DNA from: Boesenbergia rotunda
Lineage: Eukaryota; Streptophyta; Magnoliopsida; Zingiberales; Zingiberaceae
Assembly: GCA_024364735.1 (NCBI GenBank)
Contig: JAGFNQ010004742.1
Coordinates: forward strand, 38,762-102,761
Direction of reading: 5' to 3'
DNA: 64,000 nucleotides
The notes beneath the pieces are model-generated. The model did not search any database. It had not been told where the DNA came from and was given only the letters and a program-made list of their open reading frames with translations. The position numbers and the translations under genes were made by a program. How positions within the stretch are numbered: position 1 is the first letter of the stretch; the number at the start of each line of letters is the position of its first letter. Shown piece by piece: positions 44,340-56,757 of the stretch.

Positions 44340-45004
44340 AAATATTTGATGATATTTTTATAATCAGGATAACTAGATGAACATATAAAAACATGTTTTT
44401 GATATTTTTTATTTTTTAGAAAATACAACGAATTTCAAGATTCATCCAAAAATTTTGGGATGAATCCAAGATTCGTCCAAGAATTTTACAACAAATTTTG
44501 GGACGAATCCTAGATTCGTCCCAAAATTTGGCGACGAATTTGAGGATTCGTCCCAAATTCTAGCATGAGGTCCATCAACTTGTTGTAGGCAATTTATTAG
44601 AATTTGGGACGATTTAGATTCATCCTTGAATTTGGGACAAATCCAACATTCGTCCCAAAATTATAAAAAATAATTATAAATATTTAGGAAATTCTGCGAC
44701 GAATTTTGAAATTGCCGCAAAATCTTCAACAAAAAATGGATTCAATGTAAAATATGCAACGAATATAAAATTCATCACAAAATTTACAACGAGTATAAAT
44801 TTCGTTGCAGAATTTATTGATTCTGTGACAAATATTTTATTTTCGTTGCCAAAATTTGTTCCTATTTTGCAACGAAAATATTTCATTTGCAAATTTCGTT
44901 GTTAATTAGTGGCAAATTATATTTTTGTCATAAAATTTGTTGTAAATTTGGGACGAGCATATTTTGTCCCAAAATTTTGTCCCTAAATTATTATTTTTTT
45001 AGTG
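44340..45004. repeat. CACTA-like right terminus with GACGAAT-type subterminal repeats
   Basis: Dense GATTCGTCC, GGGACGAAT and GCGACGAATTT motifs in both orientations lead to a terminus TTTTTTTAGTG at 45004, the reverse of CACTAAAAAAA. The following three bases are ATA; the three before the left terminus are GTA, a near but not exact 3-bp duplication. Confidence 0.55.
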
Positions 45005-45119
45005 ATAGTAGAGGATAAAATTCAATAACATTGAAGGATTATATAATCGATTTCTCTTAGTATGATAAAACTTAATTATTGTTGATGATGATGATCGATG
45101 AAACCTGACTTTCTAGTCA

Positions 45120-45365
45120 TGCTTCCTTATCTTGTTACATGCTGCCTTTGGGCTATGGGCTATCTCAAGCATCCGTGGTTTGATCCCCAGCTACGGTGTA
45201 TTTGTAGGAATTTTTTCTCCAAATGGGGCGCGAATCCTGGGACGCTGGGCTTCTAGACCGCCCACTGTGAGCGTTTCCCGATTTATCCTAGCGGCTTGTG
45301 GGAAACTTCCGTAAAATCAAATCGATTATCTGAAATTGGAAAATTTTCATTAATCATTTTTTTTT
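45120..45365 (+). mobile_element. SINE-like repeat, copy 1
   Basis: GGTTTGATCCC at 45177-45187 fits a tRNA-type B box. The body, with TTTTTTCTCCAAATGGGGCG and CGTTTCCCGATTTATCCTAG, matches copy 2. A clear A box is missing. The 60-codon open frame over it is not a gene. Confidence 0.5.
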
Positions 45366-45974
45366 AACTTGTTACATGCTTTATTTGCCTCCACCATTTG
45401 TTTGCCATCACAGTCTGTCGGTGATGCTCTCTTTCACAAACATTTCCCATCGACAATAACTTCATCATTTTTCTCCATTTTGGGTTATAATCGATGCTTC
45501 CTTGTAACTTCCATAGCCGTTCATTTTGCTTTAATTTATTGTTTGTTCGCCATTACATTGTCTCGTTCCTTTCATTGCAAATCGCAGAAGGCGATTCATG
45601 CGTTTCAGTATTCTCATTAATCGGTCTCATGAACAATATAGATGAGATAAATTATAGAGATTACTAATTTAGATATTGTGATTCATACATGAGGAGGGTG
45701 GGCACATTAACTTTGTCAGGTTTTAACTCTTAAATCTCAAAGTGACAATACTCGCATACTAATTATCAGTCTATCTTGTGAAGACCCGTTCCGTCCATTA
45801 CAATAAAGTGAACTCGTCATCTTAATAGTCTTATACATTTTGAAAAAGATAAATTATAGGAGATATTTTATTTTACATAGTCATCTTTTATATAGAAGAG
45901 GTCAGATATGATAAGATTTTTTTATACCCATTGATAATTGATTTGATAAAGTCTTATTACAATTAACACTTATG
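45366..45974. other. AT-rich interval between SINE-like copies
   Basis: No gene or repeat recognised. Confidence 0.4.
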
Positions 45975-46220
45975 TAGATATCAACTATGGTGTAGTGGAA
46001 GAGTAACTATTTATCTCCTAATTATTCATAGTTTGATACCCAACTACGACAAATTTTATAAGAATTTTTTCCTCCAAATAGGGCGTGCAATCGTGGGATA
46101 TTGAACTTCTGGATCGCCCGTCGCGAGCGCTTCCCGATTTATCCTAGCATCGTATAAGAAACTTTTGTGAGATCGGTTGTTTCAAGATTCGATGTTAATC
46201 AACCTGATTAATCATTTTTC
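45975..46220 (+). mobile_element. SINE-like repeat, copy 2
   Basis: TGGTGTAGTGG at 45988-45998 fits an RNA polymerase III A box, and AGTTTGATACC at 46030-46040 a B box, at tRNA-like spacing. The body, CTCCAAATAGGGCG to CGCTTCCCGATTTATCCTAG, matches copy 1, so this is a tRNA-derived SINE family. Confidence 0.55.
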
Positions 46221-46352
46221 TATATAGATATCAACTATGTTAATTAATATACAAGGATAAAAATACCATTCCCTTAAGATACAAACAAATTAGTTTTTAT
46301 TGATAACTACTACATTACGAGGGTGGTTCCTTGTATGTTCTTGGGATTACAA

Positions 46353-47345
46353 TGTTGGGATCGGTCGGTCCGATTAAAGGGGCGAATAACTCTGAAAAAT
46401 AAAATTAGATATTTTGTCGTTCTTTTACCAAGATATCGATTAGTTAAGCAAAATAAAAACACAACATAAAAGAATAACTAAAAGAAAAGAGGCACCAGAA
46501 TTTACTTGATTTATAATCTCGGCAGTTGCTAATCCAAGACAATGAATAGCTCTATCTCCAAATGACTCCTTGTGTGGGCGGAGATATCTCTTGCAGATTC
46601 TTAGACTTAGAAAGCAGTTAAGCATAGAACTACAAAAGTTGTAGAATTGAATTGATAAAAAATTCTGCGCATAGGGGTTCCATTTATAGAGCTTAGAAGT
46701 CTTATCGACTTGTTGACGTGGCGCTACATGGCACCCGAGTCAATACGGACACCTGAGTTGGGTCAAAGGCTTATCTACGTCGCAACGACTATGAAAATAA
46801 TCGTTTCTGAATAACTCTGCTTTCTCGAGCGTCCTCATTGAATACAATCGCCCCCGAACAGCTTCTCAGGCGCCCTCATTCAATACAGGCGCCCTTGATA
46901 GCTTCCCAAGCACCCCAGACTGCTTCACAGGCACCCTGAACATCCCAGGTGCCCTGGACATCAATACGAGCACCTCGAAAGGGTGCCCCCATACTCTGGT
47001 CCCTAGTTCTGGTCACATCTGGTTGACCAACCTTGACGCTTTCTTTTGGGTGATTTTTGGTCGTCTGAAGTTGAGCTTACCTTAACGCAACTTTCGGCCT
47101 TCTCCTCGAGCAATCTCCTTCTCGGCTTCTCGTCCCTCGGACATCGCACGTGTCCTTCTCATTCCATCCATGTACTCTTCCGCATACTTTGTATCCCTCA
47201 GATGCATTGAGCTTGTCGGCTCTCTTCCTGTGTCATCCTTCTCGTTTATTATGCCTTTCACTCTACTTATTGTGCTCCTATACTTCTGCACATTTAGACA
47301 TAGGAATCAAATCAACAGGGCTTAACTTGACTCGGTGTTAATTGG
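46353..47345 (-). mobile_element. Sirevirus-like LTR in reverse orientation, copia-2-like
   Basis: It starts TGTTGGGATCGG, the reverse of a CCGATCCCAACA end as in copia-2. It carries GGCGCC-type repeats (46845-47000) and a reverse TATA box (46682-46689, TATAAATG on the minus strand) in the right order. The right edge is unclear and no duplication is found, so it may be truncated. Confidence 0.6.
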
Positions 47346-50300
47346 GGGTTGGCATTGCTAGTGTGATCCCTTCGATGATTAAGTTAACGTTGGGCTGAAG
47401 TGAGAGTCCTATGTGCATGCGTGAGAGAGAACGAAAAAGTTCGGAGAAGATGAAGAGAGTTGTGTTCACATTTGAGAAGAAAATCATACTTTTATTTTCC
47501 TCCGCGAAAGTTTATATAATTGTGTCGGTGAAAGATCCACGTAGATCATTATGCAAGCCCTCAACAAGTCTTGATTAGGCATGGAAAACAATCCAATATT
47601 CTTTTTGTATTTTTTTTCTTTGTAAAATGTAAATATTGTGATCAGGGCTGAGCATTTAGTGAAAATCGGACCGATGGAATTGAATAAATCAAAAATCGAA
47701 ATAATTGATTTTTTTTTAATTGACAGAATCAATCGAATTTTCTACAAAAACTAAGCTTACCGAATCGATAAAATTTTGATTAATTCGGTTTTCGACCGAA
47801 TTATCCGAAAATCGAATCGAATTTTAAAAAAAATGTCGAAAATCAAATTAACCGAACTGAATTTCAAAATTAGGTTGTTTTGATTTTTCTAATTTTTATT
47901 CACCCTTAATTGTGATTCAATATTTTATGATAATGTTTCTTCCTTTTTTTCAAAAAAAAAAAAACACAGCCAAATACAACAGGACTGTTCAAGCTGGCAT
48001 TCGTCCTCAGAGTCATATATTGAAAGCTCGAAGAACGACAAATCCGTATCTGAATTTTATTAATACTTAATGAATTTCTACGTTACATTTTTATATTCAT
48101 CGAATCATATAATTTTTGTTTTAGAATGCTTATTAGATCTACCAAATTAAATAAGTCACGTTTTGAAAGAGTATTATTTTTTTCACTTGATAAAAATATA
48201 TTATTTTTTAAATCACACAGTGGATTAAATATAGGATAGAATTAAGATGGGAGGGCAGGATTATATTTAGAAGAGTCCCAATAATATAATAATTTTGATT
48301 TGGATCGAATCTAAGATCATTAGTGGCTTTTAATTATCTTTGGTCAATGATAAGACGCTTAAATAATTTCTTAAATATTCATGTTTTGAATCTCAACTAT
48401 GACACACTGTATGACATTTTTCTTCATTGGGATGAAAATTTTGAAATGTTGATTATTGGGAGAGGAGTTGTTCGTACTTTTGAATTTGTCTATTGATTAG
48501 TCTATATAACTAAGTCATTCATAATCAGAATTAATTGGACTAAAGGCCTATATATCTGGATTATAAAAAAATAATTTATTAATTTTTTTTTATAGTTGTC
48601 GCATCCAAGTCAACCCAACCCAAGATGGATAACCTAATAAGAGTCTCATCATGCCACCTTAATTCCATAACCTCGTGTATACATTGTGAGTTTCTAAATT
48701 TAAACAATATATTATAATTTTAACACAAACTCAATGTTAGATTTAGAATTATCATATTCACTTAATAATAACATGAATGAGTTTCTAGAACTTTCCTAAT
48801 TCAGATCATGTTGAAAATTTCAAATTTTAGATATTATATGACGCATTGAGTTTAGTCAAAATTCACTGATGATCATACAAACTTCAGAATTTAAAATTTT
48901 GGACATGATGAGACTCAAGAAGTTCTTAGGAGTATATTAGTTTTAATTTGGACTGATTTTAATACGGTTAGAGTTTTCGAGTTTTGATTAAATCTATTGA
49001 TGGTCATAAAATATTCGGATTTAAAAATCTGAACATGATTAAAGTTGGGAGTGTCTTGAGAACACATTGATATGTTGAGTCAATATGATATACCTAAGTT
49101 CAATGATGAATTTGTGCCAAATTTACTAAAAGTTGTATAAATTTTAAAAACACAACTTATATAGGGTGTGAAACTAAAGTTAATTAGAAGACATGGTGAG
49201 ACTTAGAAGGGTCCTTAGAGTGCATGGATCCCAATTTGAATGTGGTTAAGACCTTCAGTGAAATATGGTTACGTCGAAAGTCAGTAATAATCTTAAACTT
49301 ATTAGATTTGATTCAAATCAAAACCATTGTATTCGTGGGACTGTCTTGAGGGTAACCTAATTGTGTTCTAATCTTTATTCCAACTCCACACCTTATTTAG
49401 TCTGCTATAAGTTTTTCTAAAAAAACAATTTTATATAATTTTATTACTAAGTCATTGATATACTTCAGTACTCTAATCCTAGGACCCTTACGAAGTTGTC
49501 CATATTTAATATTTTTAAATTTCGACCCTGTATGACTAAAAAAAATAATTGTAATATTTACTCTTCATAATTATTTTAATATAATATCTATTAGTATTAA
49601 TTAAATCTAAAGTTTCTAAGTTATGGTGTTATAGTTTATAATCACCACGCGTACACTCATAATGTTATTAATATTGAAGAATGTATTTTTTTTTTTAGCC
49701 GTAATGGTTACGGCGCTTGAAAAAAAAAATTGGAAAAAAAGCAATGAAAAAAAAAGGAGCTCCGTCCATTTTATTTTATTTTTGGGATAAAATTAAAAAA
49801 AGCGTTCATCATTTGTCAAATCGTTAGATGGGTACATTTCGTTTTTTAATTATCGATAAGTGAGTGTTATGGAATCTTTGTCTATTTTGTTCATTGAAAG
49901 ATTTGTTTACGTTGTCATCCTCAAAAAAGTAAGATCAAAATGAGATATGATGTAGAAGCTAGCAATCGGATGTTACATGTGATAACAACTACCTGTTATC
50001 TTCTTCACGATTCATCGTGAAAAAATAATATTCATTTAAAATATAGTGAGGTGTCATGAAATCTTATTTATTTGTTTTTCTTAATGAACTGTTATTTTAA
50101 CTATGCTTTCACTCTCCCATAACAAAATCAACTTTTGATAGTTTTAGAAGTTGGCTACTAATTTCTATCCAATAGATCATGTTTAGAAGATGTCCAGATA
50201 ATTAAGGATGGATTCAAGAATTAGAGTTAGGGGGCTTGACCTTAATGTAATAAATTTTATTTTCTAATGGTCTCAACAAACATGGACACAATAAGAAAAG

Positions 50301-50541
50301 ACAAAATAAAGATTGCTCCAGCTTGTTGGAGAGGAAAAAAAACAAGGTTATTGTTCCTAAGAAGAGGAAGAAGAAAAGAGAGTTGTTGGAGAAGAAGAGA
50401 AAAATAATTAAACTACGGTTGGGAAGAAAAACATAGAGAGAAGAAGAAGAAGCTGACATTGGAAGGTCACACGTGAGGCATATGACTGAGAGAGAAGAAG
50501 AAGAAGCCAACGAACGGAGGCAATTGAAGCTTGGCTGTGTA
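47346..50541. other. AT-rich intergenic DNA, no gene recognised
   Basis: About 3.2 kb without supported coding. From 47650 to 47880 there is low-complexity AATCGAATT/TTCGGTT-like sequence common in plant repeats. The open frame on the minus strand at 50214-50510 is low complexity (Ser, Phe, Leu) from a purine-rich GAAGAAG tract and is not convincing. It could be old decayed repeat DNA. Confidence 0.5.
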
Positions 50542-51564
50542 TGTGATCTGGTCGGGTATGTAATCCAATCGGACAGGAAGTCCTGTCAGTTAGGTGGCTC
50601 AGTCGGGAAAAGACGTTCGGACATACAAGGGTGTTGACCTAGTCAAATGAATGCGCTTGGGTCCAAAGGGGATATATATAGTCCGGTCGGCGGTAGCCGG
50701 TCGGATGAGCCCGGGCGGCCATATCCGATTGGAAATTTTTAGTCAGGCAAACACGCGCCTGGAACCCCCCTTAAAACATGGGTACCGAACTTGTATTTGG
50801 ATTCCGGGCAAACGGGCCCGTCGGCCATGCCCGACCGGACAACTTGTTCACCCTGCCGCTGGAACTGCCCGCCTCGCTCTAGAGAGTTACTTGTGGTCTG
50901 TGACCGGTTGTCCGGTCGGGCATACCTGGTCGGCCGGTCAGACGACCAACACCAAGAGCGGTTGAACCCACTCACAGGTGACTTGCCCACCTAAAAACAG
51001 TTGGCGACCGAGCTACCGAGCTCCTCCGGGTGACTCCTTGCTACTGATCGAACAAGTCCGGATAGATTTGCAAAGCTGCATAATAGGACCAGGGTGATCA
51101 CACAGTCAAAGTCGTTCAATTACGATTAGACTCCCTCAGATACAGAGAAATACTGCAGATTCTCTCATTGTGAAGAATAATTCGGTTTGACCTGGATATC
51201 AAACATGATGGAGAAATGACAGTAAGGACAAGCGAATGACCTTTTGGCGGCCATGTCAGACCTTCGGGGAAACTAAGGCTGCCAGAGGATCGTGTCAGAA
51301 GATTGATTTTTATGAGACAAACAGCCCAGACAAGACAGGAGTCCTCCCCCTCCCTATATAAGGTCCGCCTAATGCTTCAAGGAGGGGATTCTGAAAAATT
51401 GGCTTCTGATCCTCATAGTTTCCCGTGTCTTCCTACTCTGAGCTTCGTTCCTCCAAGCCGTTGGTTCTTCTCGTTCCCTCTAGCCCAACCCTGAACATCA
51501 CTGCAACTCGTCCAGCTTATTGTGTCATCTGAGTGAGGGTCCTCTCCGCTTGTCGACAGGATCA
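50542..51564 (+). mobile_element. gypsy-2 5' LTR (1023 bp)
   Basis: It begins TGTGATCTGGTCGGG, also seen at the 3' LTR start (62028), and ends GTCGACAGGATCA. The PBS follows. Confidence 0.82.
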
Positions 51565-51568
51565 AATT

Positions 51569-51585
51569 TGACGTCGTCTGTGGGA
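51569..51585 (+). other. gypsy-2 primer binding site, mutated
   Basis: TGACGTCGTCTGTGGGA lies four bases after the LTR end. It resembles the TGGCGCCGTCTGTGGGA site common in plant gypsy elements, with transitions in its first six bases. The tRNA is not assigned. Confidence 0.65.
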
Positions 51586-51611
51586 AATCTCTGCCTAATC
51601 GAAAGACGAAG

Positions 51612-52900
51612 ATGACGACCCAACAAGGTGACAATTACACTCTCATAAGAAGACTTCGAGTTACTGGTGGCCGCCAAAGCTTAAAAGCTAGCAGCACAAC
51701 AGAAGAACGACGATCGTCCGAATCAGGAAGGTTCATCTGAGGCAACTGCCCACGCTGGAACAGAAGGCGAGGCTCATCCGGGTAGCGGTCCCTATTTCCC
51801 CCAAGCATTCTTCGGCCCAATGGATGGTGCAGGACAGTCCGACCCACTGAAAGTCTCTTCCAGCCGTGCAATGCTCAACAAGGGAAGGCTCCAACTATCC
51901 AAGCTTCGTCTGATCGCACTAGATTCCCCTTTTCTAGCCAAGTACTTCAAGAACCAGTTCCCAAACACTTCGACTCCTATCTATTCCAGAGTATGGAGGA
52001 GTCACAGACCCAAAGAGCACCTGATGAAGTTCGAAAATGCGGCCTGCTACATCAGTACACGAACGACATTAAGTGTCGAGCGTTCTTGACCACCTAGTCG
52101 AGCCCGCTCAGCGATGGATTGACAGACTCCCGGAAGGGTCTGTGCAGGAATTTGCTGACTTCAAGAGCTCTTCCTACAACATTTTGGAAGCAACAAGAGA
52201 CATCACAAGACGAGCCTCAACCTCTTTGCCTTAAAACTGAGCCCTAAGGAGTCCTTATAGGCTTACATCAAAAGGTTCAATCAGGTTGCGCTTGACGTGC
52301 CTACCTCCACTCCGGAAGTGCTAATCAGCGCTTTTGCCCAGGGTTTGCAAGAGGGGGAGTTTTATAGATCATTGATACGGAAACCCCCGAAAGACTTTGA
52401 AAGCCTCCTAGGCAAGACCGCTAAATACGTGGACGTGGAAGAAGTGCAAGCCGCTCGGCGTCGGGAGGTTGGGCCTCTGCTGTGGCTCCCCATAGTCAAA
52501 GACAACACCTCCCGGAGGACCCCTCCGTAGTCCTCGAGCCATGGGACAGCGGGCTAGATCCGAGCGTGGTATAGTTCAGCAGGTGGCAGTCTTACTGCTC
52601 GTTCCATTATAGCCATACTCACAACACACAAGATTGTTGGCAGGCCGAGAGAGGGCAAGCCTGCCCTGGCCGAGGAACCCCTGGGGGCATCTTAGGGAGG
52701 AGCCCGAGGTCGAGGAAGGTTGCAGGCAGAAAGGCGAGAATTAGACACCCAAGCGACTGCCTCGACAGCAAGACAACTATTCTCGACCTCCCACGCCCTT
52801 GAACAAGGAGAAGTAAATGAAGAACAAGCACACCAAAAAAATGCCGCACAGGGCTCAGTCAATGTCATCTCAGGTGGCCCCACTTATGGGGAATCCAACC
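51612..52900 (+). pseudogene. gag: gypsy-2 gag, several frames
   Basis: The likely start is ATG 51612, near the PBS. Recognisable parts compared with gypsy-1 are E-D-F-E-L-L-V-A-A-K-A near 51645, H-L-M-K-F-E-N-A near 52018 and the best piece at 52297-52530 (Q-G-L-Q-E-G-E-F-Y-R-S-L-I-R-K-P-P-K-D). Frames change often and stops such as TAG and TGA are common. Gag would form the particle. Confidence 0.75.
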
Positions 52901-52925
52901 GGGCCAGAAGTCTCAGGTCAAGCGC

Positions 52926-53400
52926 TTGGAGATACACCAAGTGGGGGCAAGCTCTGCTCAAGCTCGAGGACCACAAATTAGTTTCAGACCCCAAGATTTA
53001 CAAGGGGTGGAAGTTCTGCATGACGATGTGTTAGTTATCACCGCTGTCATAGCCAACTACCAGGTCCACCGGACCATTGTGGACACTAGTAGTTCAGTCA
53101 ATATTTTATACAAGAAAGCATTCGAACAATTACAGATTGAAGCCAGTGAATGTAGCCTATAGCCACACCCCTCTTTGGGTTCACTGGGAACGAGTTCCAA
53201 CCGATCGACCAGATCAAGTTGGCTATTTCACTCGGGGAGGAGCCCCTGAAGAGAACCCGATGGTCAACCTTCCTGATAGTGGATGCGCCATCAACCTACA
53301 ATATCATCCTGAGAAGCCCAGCCCTCAACGAATTCAGGGCAGTGGCATCCACCTTCTATCTGAAGGTTAAATTCCTGGTCGACGATTAAGTGGGAGAAGT
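52926..53400 (+). pseudogene. gypsy-2 protease region
   Basis: One frame (52926-53162) reads I-A-N-Y-Q-V-H-R-T-I-V-D-T-S-S-S-V-N-I-L-Y. The catalytic D-T-G has become D-T-S (GGT to AGT), which should inactivate the protease. A stop at 53160-53162 and a frame change follow. Confidence 0.75.
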
Positions 53401-54560
53401 AAGAGGTGACGAAAAAGTAGCACAGCGATGCTACGTGGATGATGTCCGAACAGAAGTGCGGAAGGCGTTCTGGGCTCCACCGGCCAGCTGTAACATGGTG
53501 CAGCCCCCCTGGGCTGAGTTGAGAGAGCAAAAGGAGGAGGTTCAGCTCCTGCCTGACCGAGAAGAAACAAAGGTGAAGATAGCACCAGAACTGGAGCCCG
53601 ACCTTAAGCAACAACTGGTGAGGTGCCTGGCAGAGAATCAAGATGTGTTCGTATGGTCGGCCCGAGATCTCAAGGGCGTCTGGCCAGAAGTCATGGAACA
53701 TAAGTTGCACGTTTATCCTGATGCCAGGCCCATGAAGTGACGGAAGAGAGACTTCGGTCCCGAGCAGAACAAGATAATTCAGGCAGAGGTGGAAAGGCTC
53801 TTGGAGGCAGGACACATTCGGGAGGTGCAATTTCTGGCCCGGTTAGCCAATGTGGTGTTGGTGTCCAAGCCAGGGAACAAATGGAGGGTCTATATAGATT
53901 TCAGAGATCTCAACAGAGTCTGTCCCAAAGATTGTTACCCACTCCCTCGGATCGATCAAATGGTGGACTCCACGGCCGGGAGTGAGCTTATCTGCATGCT
54001 GGATGCCTACCAAGGATATCATCAAGTGCCACTATCCCCTAGCGATCAGGAAAAGGTCAGTTTCATCACATCCAAGGATACCTATTGCTACACAGTTATG
54101 TCGTTCGAACTGAAGAACACAGGAGCTACATACCAGCGATTGATGAACAAAGTATTCAAAGATCAGTTGGGGAGAAACATTGAGGTATATGCGGATGACA
54201 TTCTCATCAAATCCCACCGGGCGGCAAATTTGATAGCAGATGTGGAGGAGACCTGCCGCACCCTCAGAAGGTATGGTCTAAAATTAAACCAGCCAAATGC
54301 TTGTTTGGAGCAAGAAGCGAGAAGTTCTTGGGTTATATCTTGACCGAGCGGGGCATTGAGGCCAACCCCAGCAAGGTGAAGGCTCTGCTGGAAATGCCAC
54401 CACCGAAGAATCTGAAGGAAGTCCAACGGCTGACCGGGAGGATCACAGCTCTTTCTCGCTTTATTTCCAGGTCAGCCGACCGCAGTTTGCCCTTCTTCAA
54501 GATCCTGCGCAAGGCCACTAAATTTCAATAGGATGCCGAGTGTGATCGGGCCTTTGAAGA
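53390..54560 (+). pseudogene. pol: gypsy-2 reverse transcriptase
   Basis: Open pieces at 53390-53740, 53789-54343 and 54301-54531 together cover the RT region. The first ends in a TGA at 53738-53740. The second holds the core with I-D-F-R-D-L-N, L-D-A-Y-Q-G-Y-H-Q-V and Y-A-D-D; most relatives including gypsy-1 have Y-V-D-D. A frame change lies near 54290, and a TAG at 54529-54531 replaces the Trp of K-F-Q-W. Confidence 0.85.
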
Positions 54561-55500
54561 ATTGAAGTCTTATCTTGTTAGTCTGCCTGTCTTGGCCAAG
54601 CCTGAAGAGGGAGAAATTCTGTATGTATATCTTTCGGCCATGGAGGGAGCAGTGAGTGCAGTACTTGTAAAACAAAGGGAGGTTGAACAACAACCCATTT
54701 ATTTTTTCGGGCACTTGCTGAAAGAAGCCGAGTGTAGGTATAATACACTCAAGAAGTTAGCTTATGTGCTTGTGCTGGCTGCTCGGCGCTTGCGCCCTTA
54801 TTTCTTGGCTCATCCCATCCGGGTGTTAACTAATAACACCCTCGGAAGAGTATTGGTCAACCCGGAGGCCTCCGGTCGAATGATCAAATGGACCACAGAG
54901 TTAAGTGAGTATGACATTCAATACCTACCCCAGACTGCTATTAAGGCTCAGGCGTTAACCGATTTTCTTAGCGAGCTTCACACCGAGGAAAAAGAAGAAA
55001 CTTGGAAGGTCTATGTAGATGACTCGGTCGCTCGGTCAGGAAGCAATATTGGAATTCTCTTAATTTCCCCAAAGGGGGTTCATCTCCACCTGGTTGTGCG
55101 TCTGGAGTATCGGGCTACCAACAATGAGGCGGAGTACGAAGCTCTCCTGGCCGGGTTGCAAGCTGCTCAGCACGTGGGAGCTTCCCGGGTCATACTTCAC
55201 TCCGATTCTCAACTTGTGATGCGGCAGTTGGCCGAATAGTTTGAAATAAACAGTGAACGATTGTAGACCTATGCTGATGCATATGAATAATTGAAAGCTG
55301 GATTTCAGGAAGTAGAGATATTCCAGATCCCTCGAGAGGATAACTTAAAAGATGATGAGTTGGCTAAGTTAGCCAGCGCCATCACTCCTTGGGTCTTCAC
55401 CCATCCTTTACCTCAGACCATGCTGATAGCTCAGGTCGATATGGAGGCAGAGACGGAGGTGGAGGGCGACTGGAGGGCTCCGCTCATATCCTATTTGTAG
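54532..55500 (+). pseudogene. pol: gypsy-2 retroviral and plant-type RNase H
   Basis: Frame 54562-55239 carries the retroviral RNase H (S-L-P-V-L-A-K-P, Q-P-I-Y-F-F-G-H, L-R-P-Y-F-L-A-H) and most of the second RNase H (V-Y-V-D-D-S-V-A-R-S-G-S-N-I-G; N-N-E-A-E-Y-E-A-L; S-D-S-Q-L-V). TAG stops at 55237-55239 and 55264-55266 interrupt it. The end is in 55291-55500, closed by another TAG. Confidence 0.85.
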
Positions 55501-56692
55501 CAAGGAACCCTCCCGACCCATCCGGAGCAGGCTCGCTTGCTGAAGAAGCGGGCGACCAGGTTCACTTTGGTGGGAGATACCTTGTACAAACGAGCTTTCT
55601 CTATGCCGCTGCTTAAATGTTTGGGGGAGGAAGATGCGGATTATGTACTGAGAGAAATACATCTGAGTTATTGCGGCAGTCATTCAGGAGATCGATCAAT
55701 GGCCCGGAAGGTACTGCTAGCGGTATTCTTTTGGCCAACACTACAACGGGATGCAAATCAGTTGATCACCTCCTGTATCTCTTGTCAGAAACATCAGAAC
55801 CTCTCTCATCGACTAGTTGAAGTTTTGAGGGTATCTATTGTGTCTTGCCCCTTCGATCAGTGGGGCATGGACATAGTAGGGTCTTTCCCTGTCGCCGCCA
55901 CTCAAAAGAAATTCTACTAGTAGCCGTGGATTATTTCTCAAAATGGGTGGAAGTGGAGGCTTTGGCTCGGATCACCGAGCAGGCGGTCATCAAATTCTTG
56001 TGACAGAACATTCTTTGTAGATATGGGATATCGCATAAGCTGGTCTCGGATAATGGTCGGTAGTTCCAGGGCCGAAAAATTCAAGAATGGTGTGCAGCCT
56101 ATGGCATCAAGCAAGCATTCACCTCGGTAGCTTACCCCCATAGTAACAGTCAGGCGGAGGTCGCCAATCGAGAAATCTTGCGTGACCTCAAGACTAAGCT
56201 AGATCATATGGGCGAGACCTGGGTCGATGAGTTGCCTAGTGTCCTATGGGCTCAGCGAACTACTCCTAAAGAAGGCTCAGGTTGTACCCCCTTTTAGTTA
56301 GTGTATGGAAGTGAGGCAGTCGTCCCAATGGAGGTAGGGTGTGAGTCTGATCGAAGGCACCTCTATGGAGAAGATAATGTAGAGAAAAGACGTTTGAAGT
56401 TGGATTTGATCGAGGAAATCCAAGACAGAGCCGCGGTCCGAATGACTGCTTACCGTCAAAGAATGCAGCGAAGGTACAACCAGAAGGTCATACCCACGAG
56501 TTTCCAAGTCGGTGACCGCGTATGGAAAAGAGTCAAGCCAGTCGGGGAGGTGGGTAAGCTAGAACCCCAATGGGGAGGACCTTCCTAGTGGTCGGGAAGC
56601 TAGGGTCCGGGGCTTACTACTTGCAAGACGCTCAAGGAAAAAGGCTAGGGAGACCCTGGAGCGCCATACATTTAAAATTGTATCATGATTAA
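55501..56692 (+). pseudogene. pol: gypsy-2 integrase
   Basis: Open frames at 55537-55920 (zinc-binding H...H...C-x2-C and Q-W-G-M-D-I-V-G with the first catalytic Asp) and 56301-56588 (tail with V-G-D-R-V-W-K-R-V-K-P-V) flank a frame-shifted part holding V-S-D-N-G-R and S-Q-A-E-V-A-N-R with the other two acidic residues. TAG and TGA stops at former Trp/Gln codons are frequent. The last recognisable residues are W-S-A-I-H-L-K-L-Y-H-D, ending in TAA at 56690-56692. Confidence 0.85.
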
Positions 56693-56757
56693 AACTTGAG
56701 CAATCCTTGTAATAGCATTAGTTGTTGTAAATATGAGGATGGTGATTAGGACAGTCA

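Noticed and set aside
45132..45314. 60-codon open frame
   Set aside because: Lies within the SINE-like repeat and is not kept in the second copy.
50214..50510. 98-codon minus-strand open frame
   Set aside because: Low-complexity product of a GAAGAAG-rich tract, without homology signal or flanking gene features.
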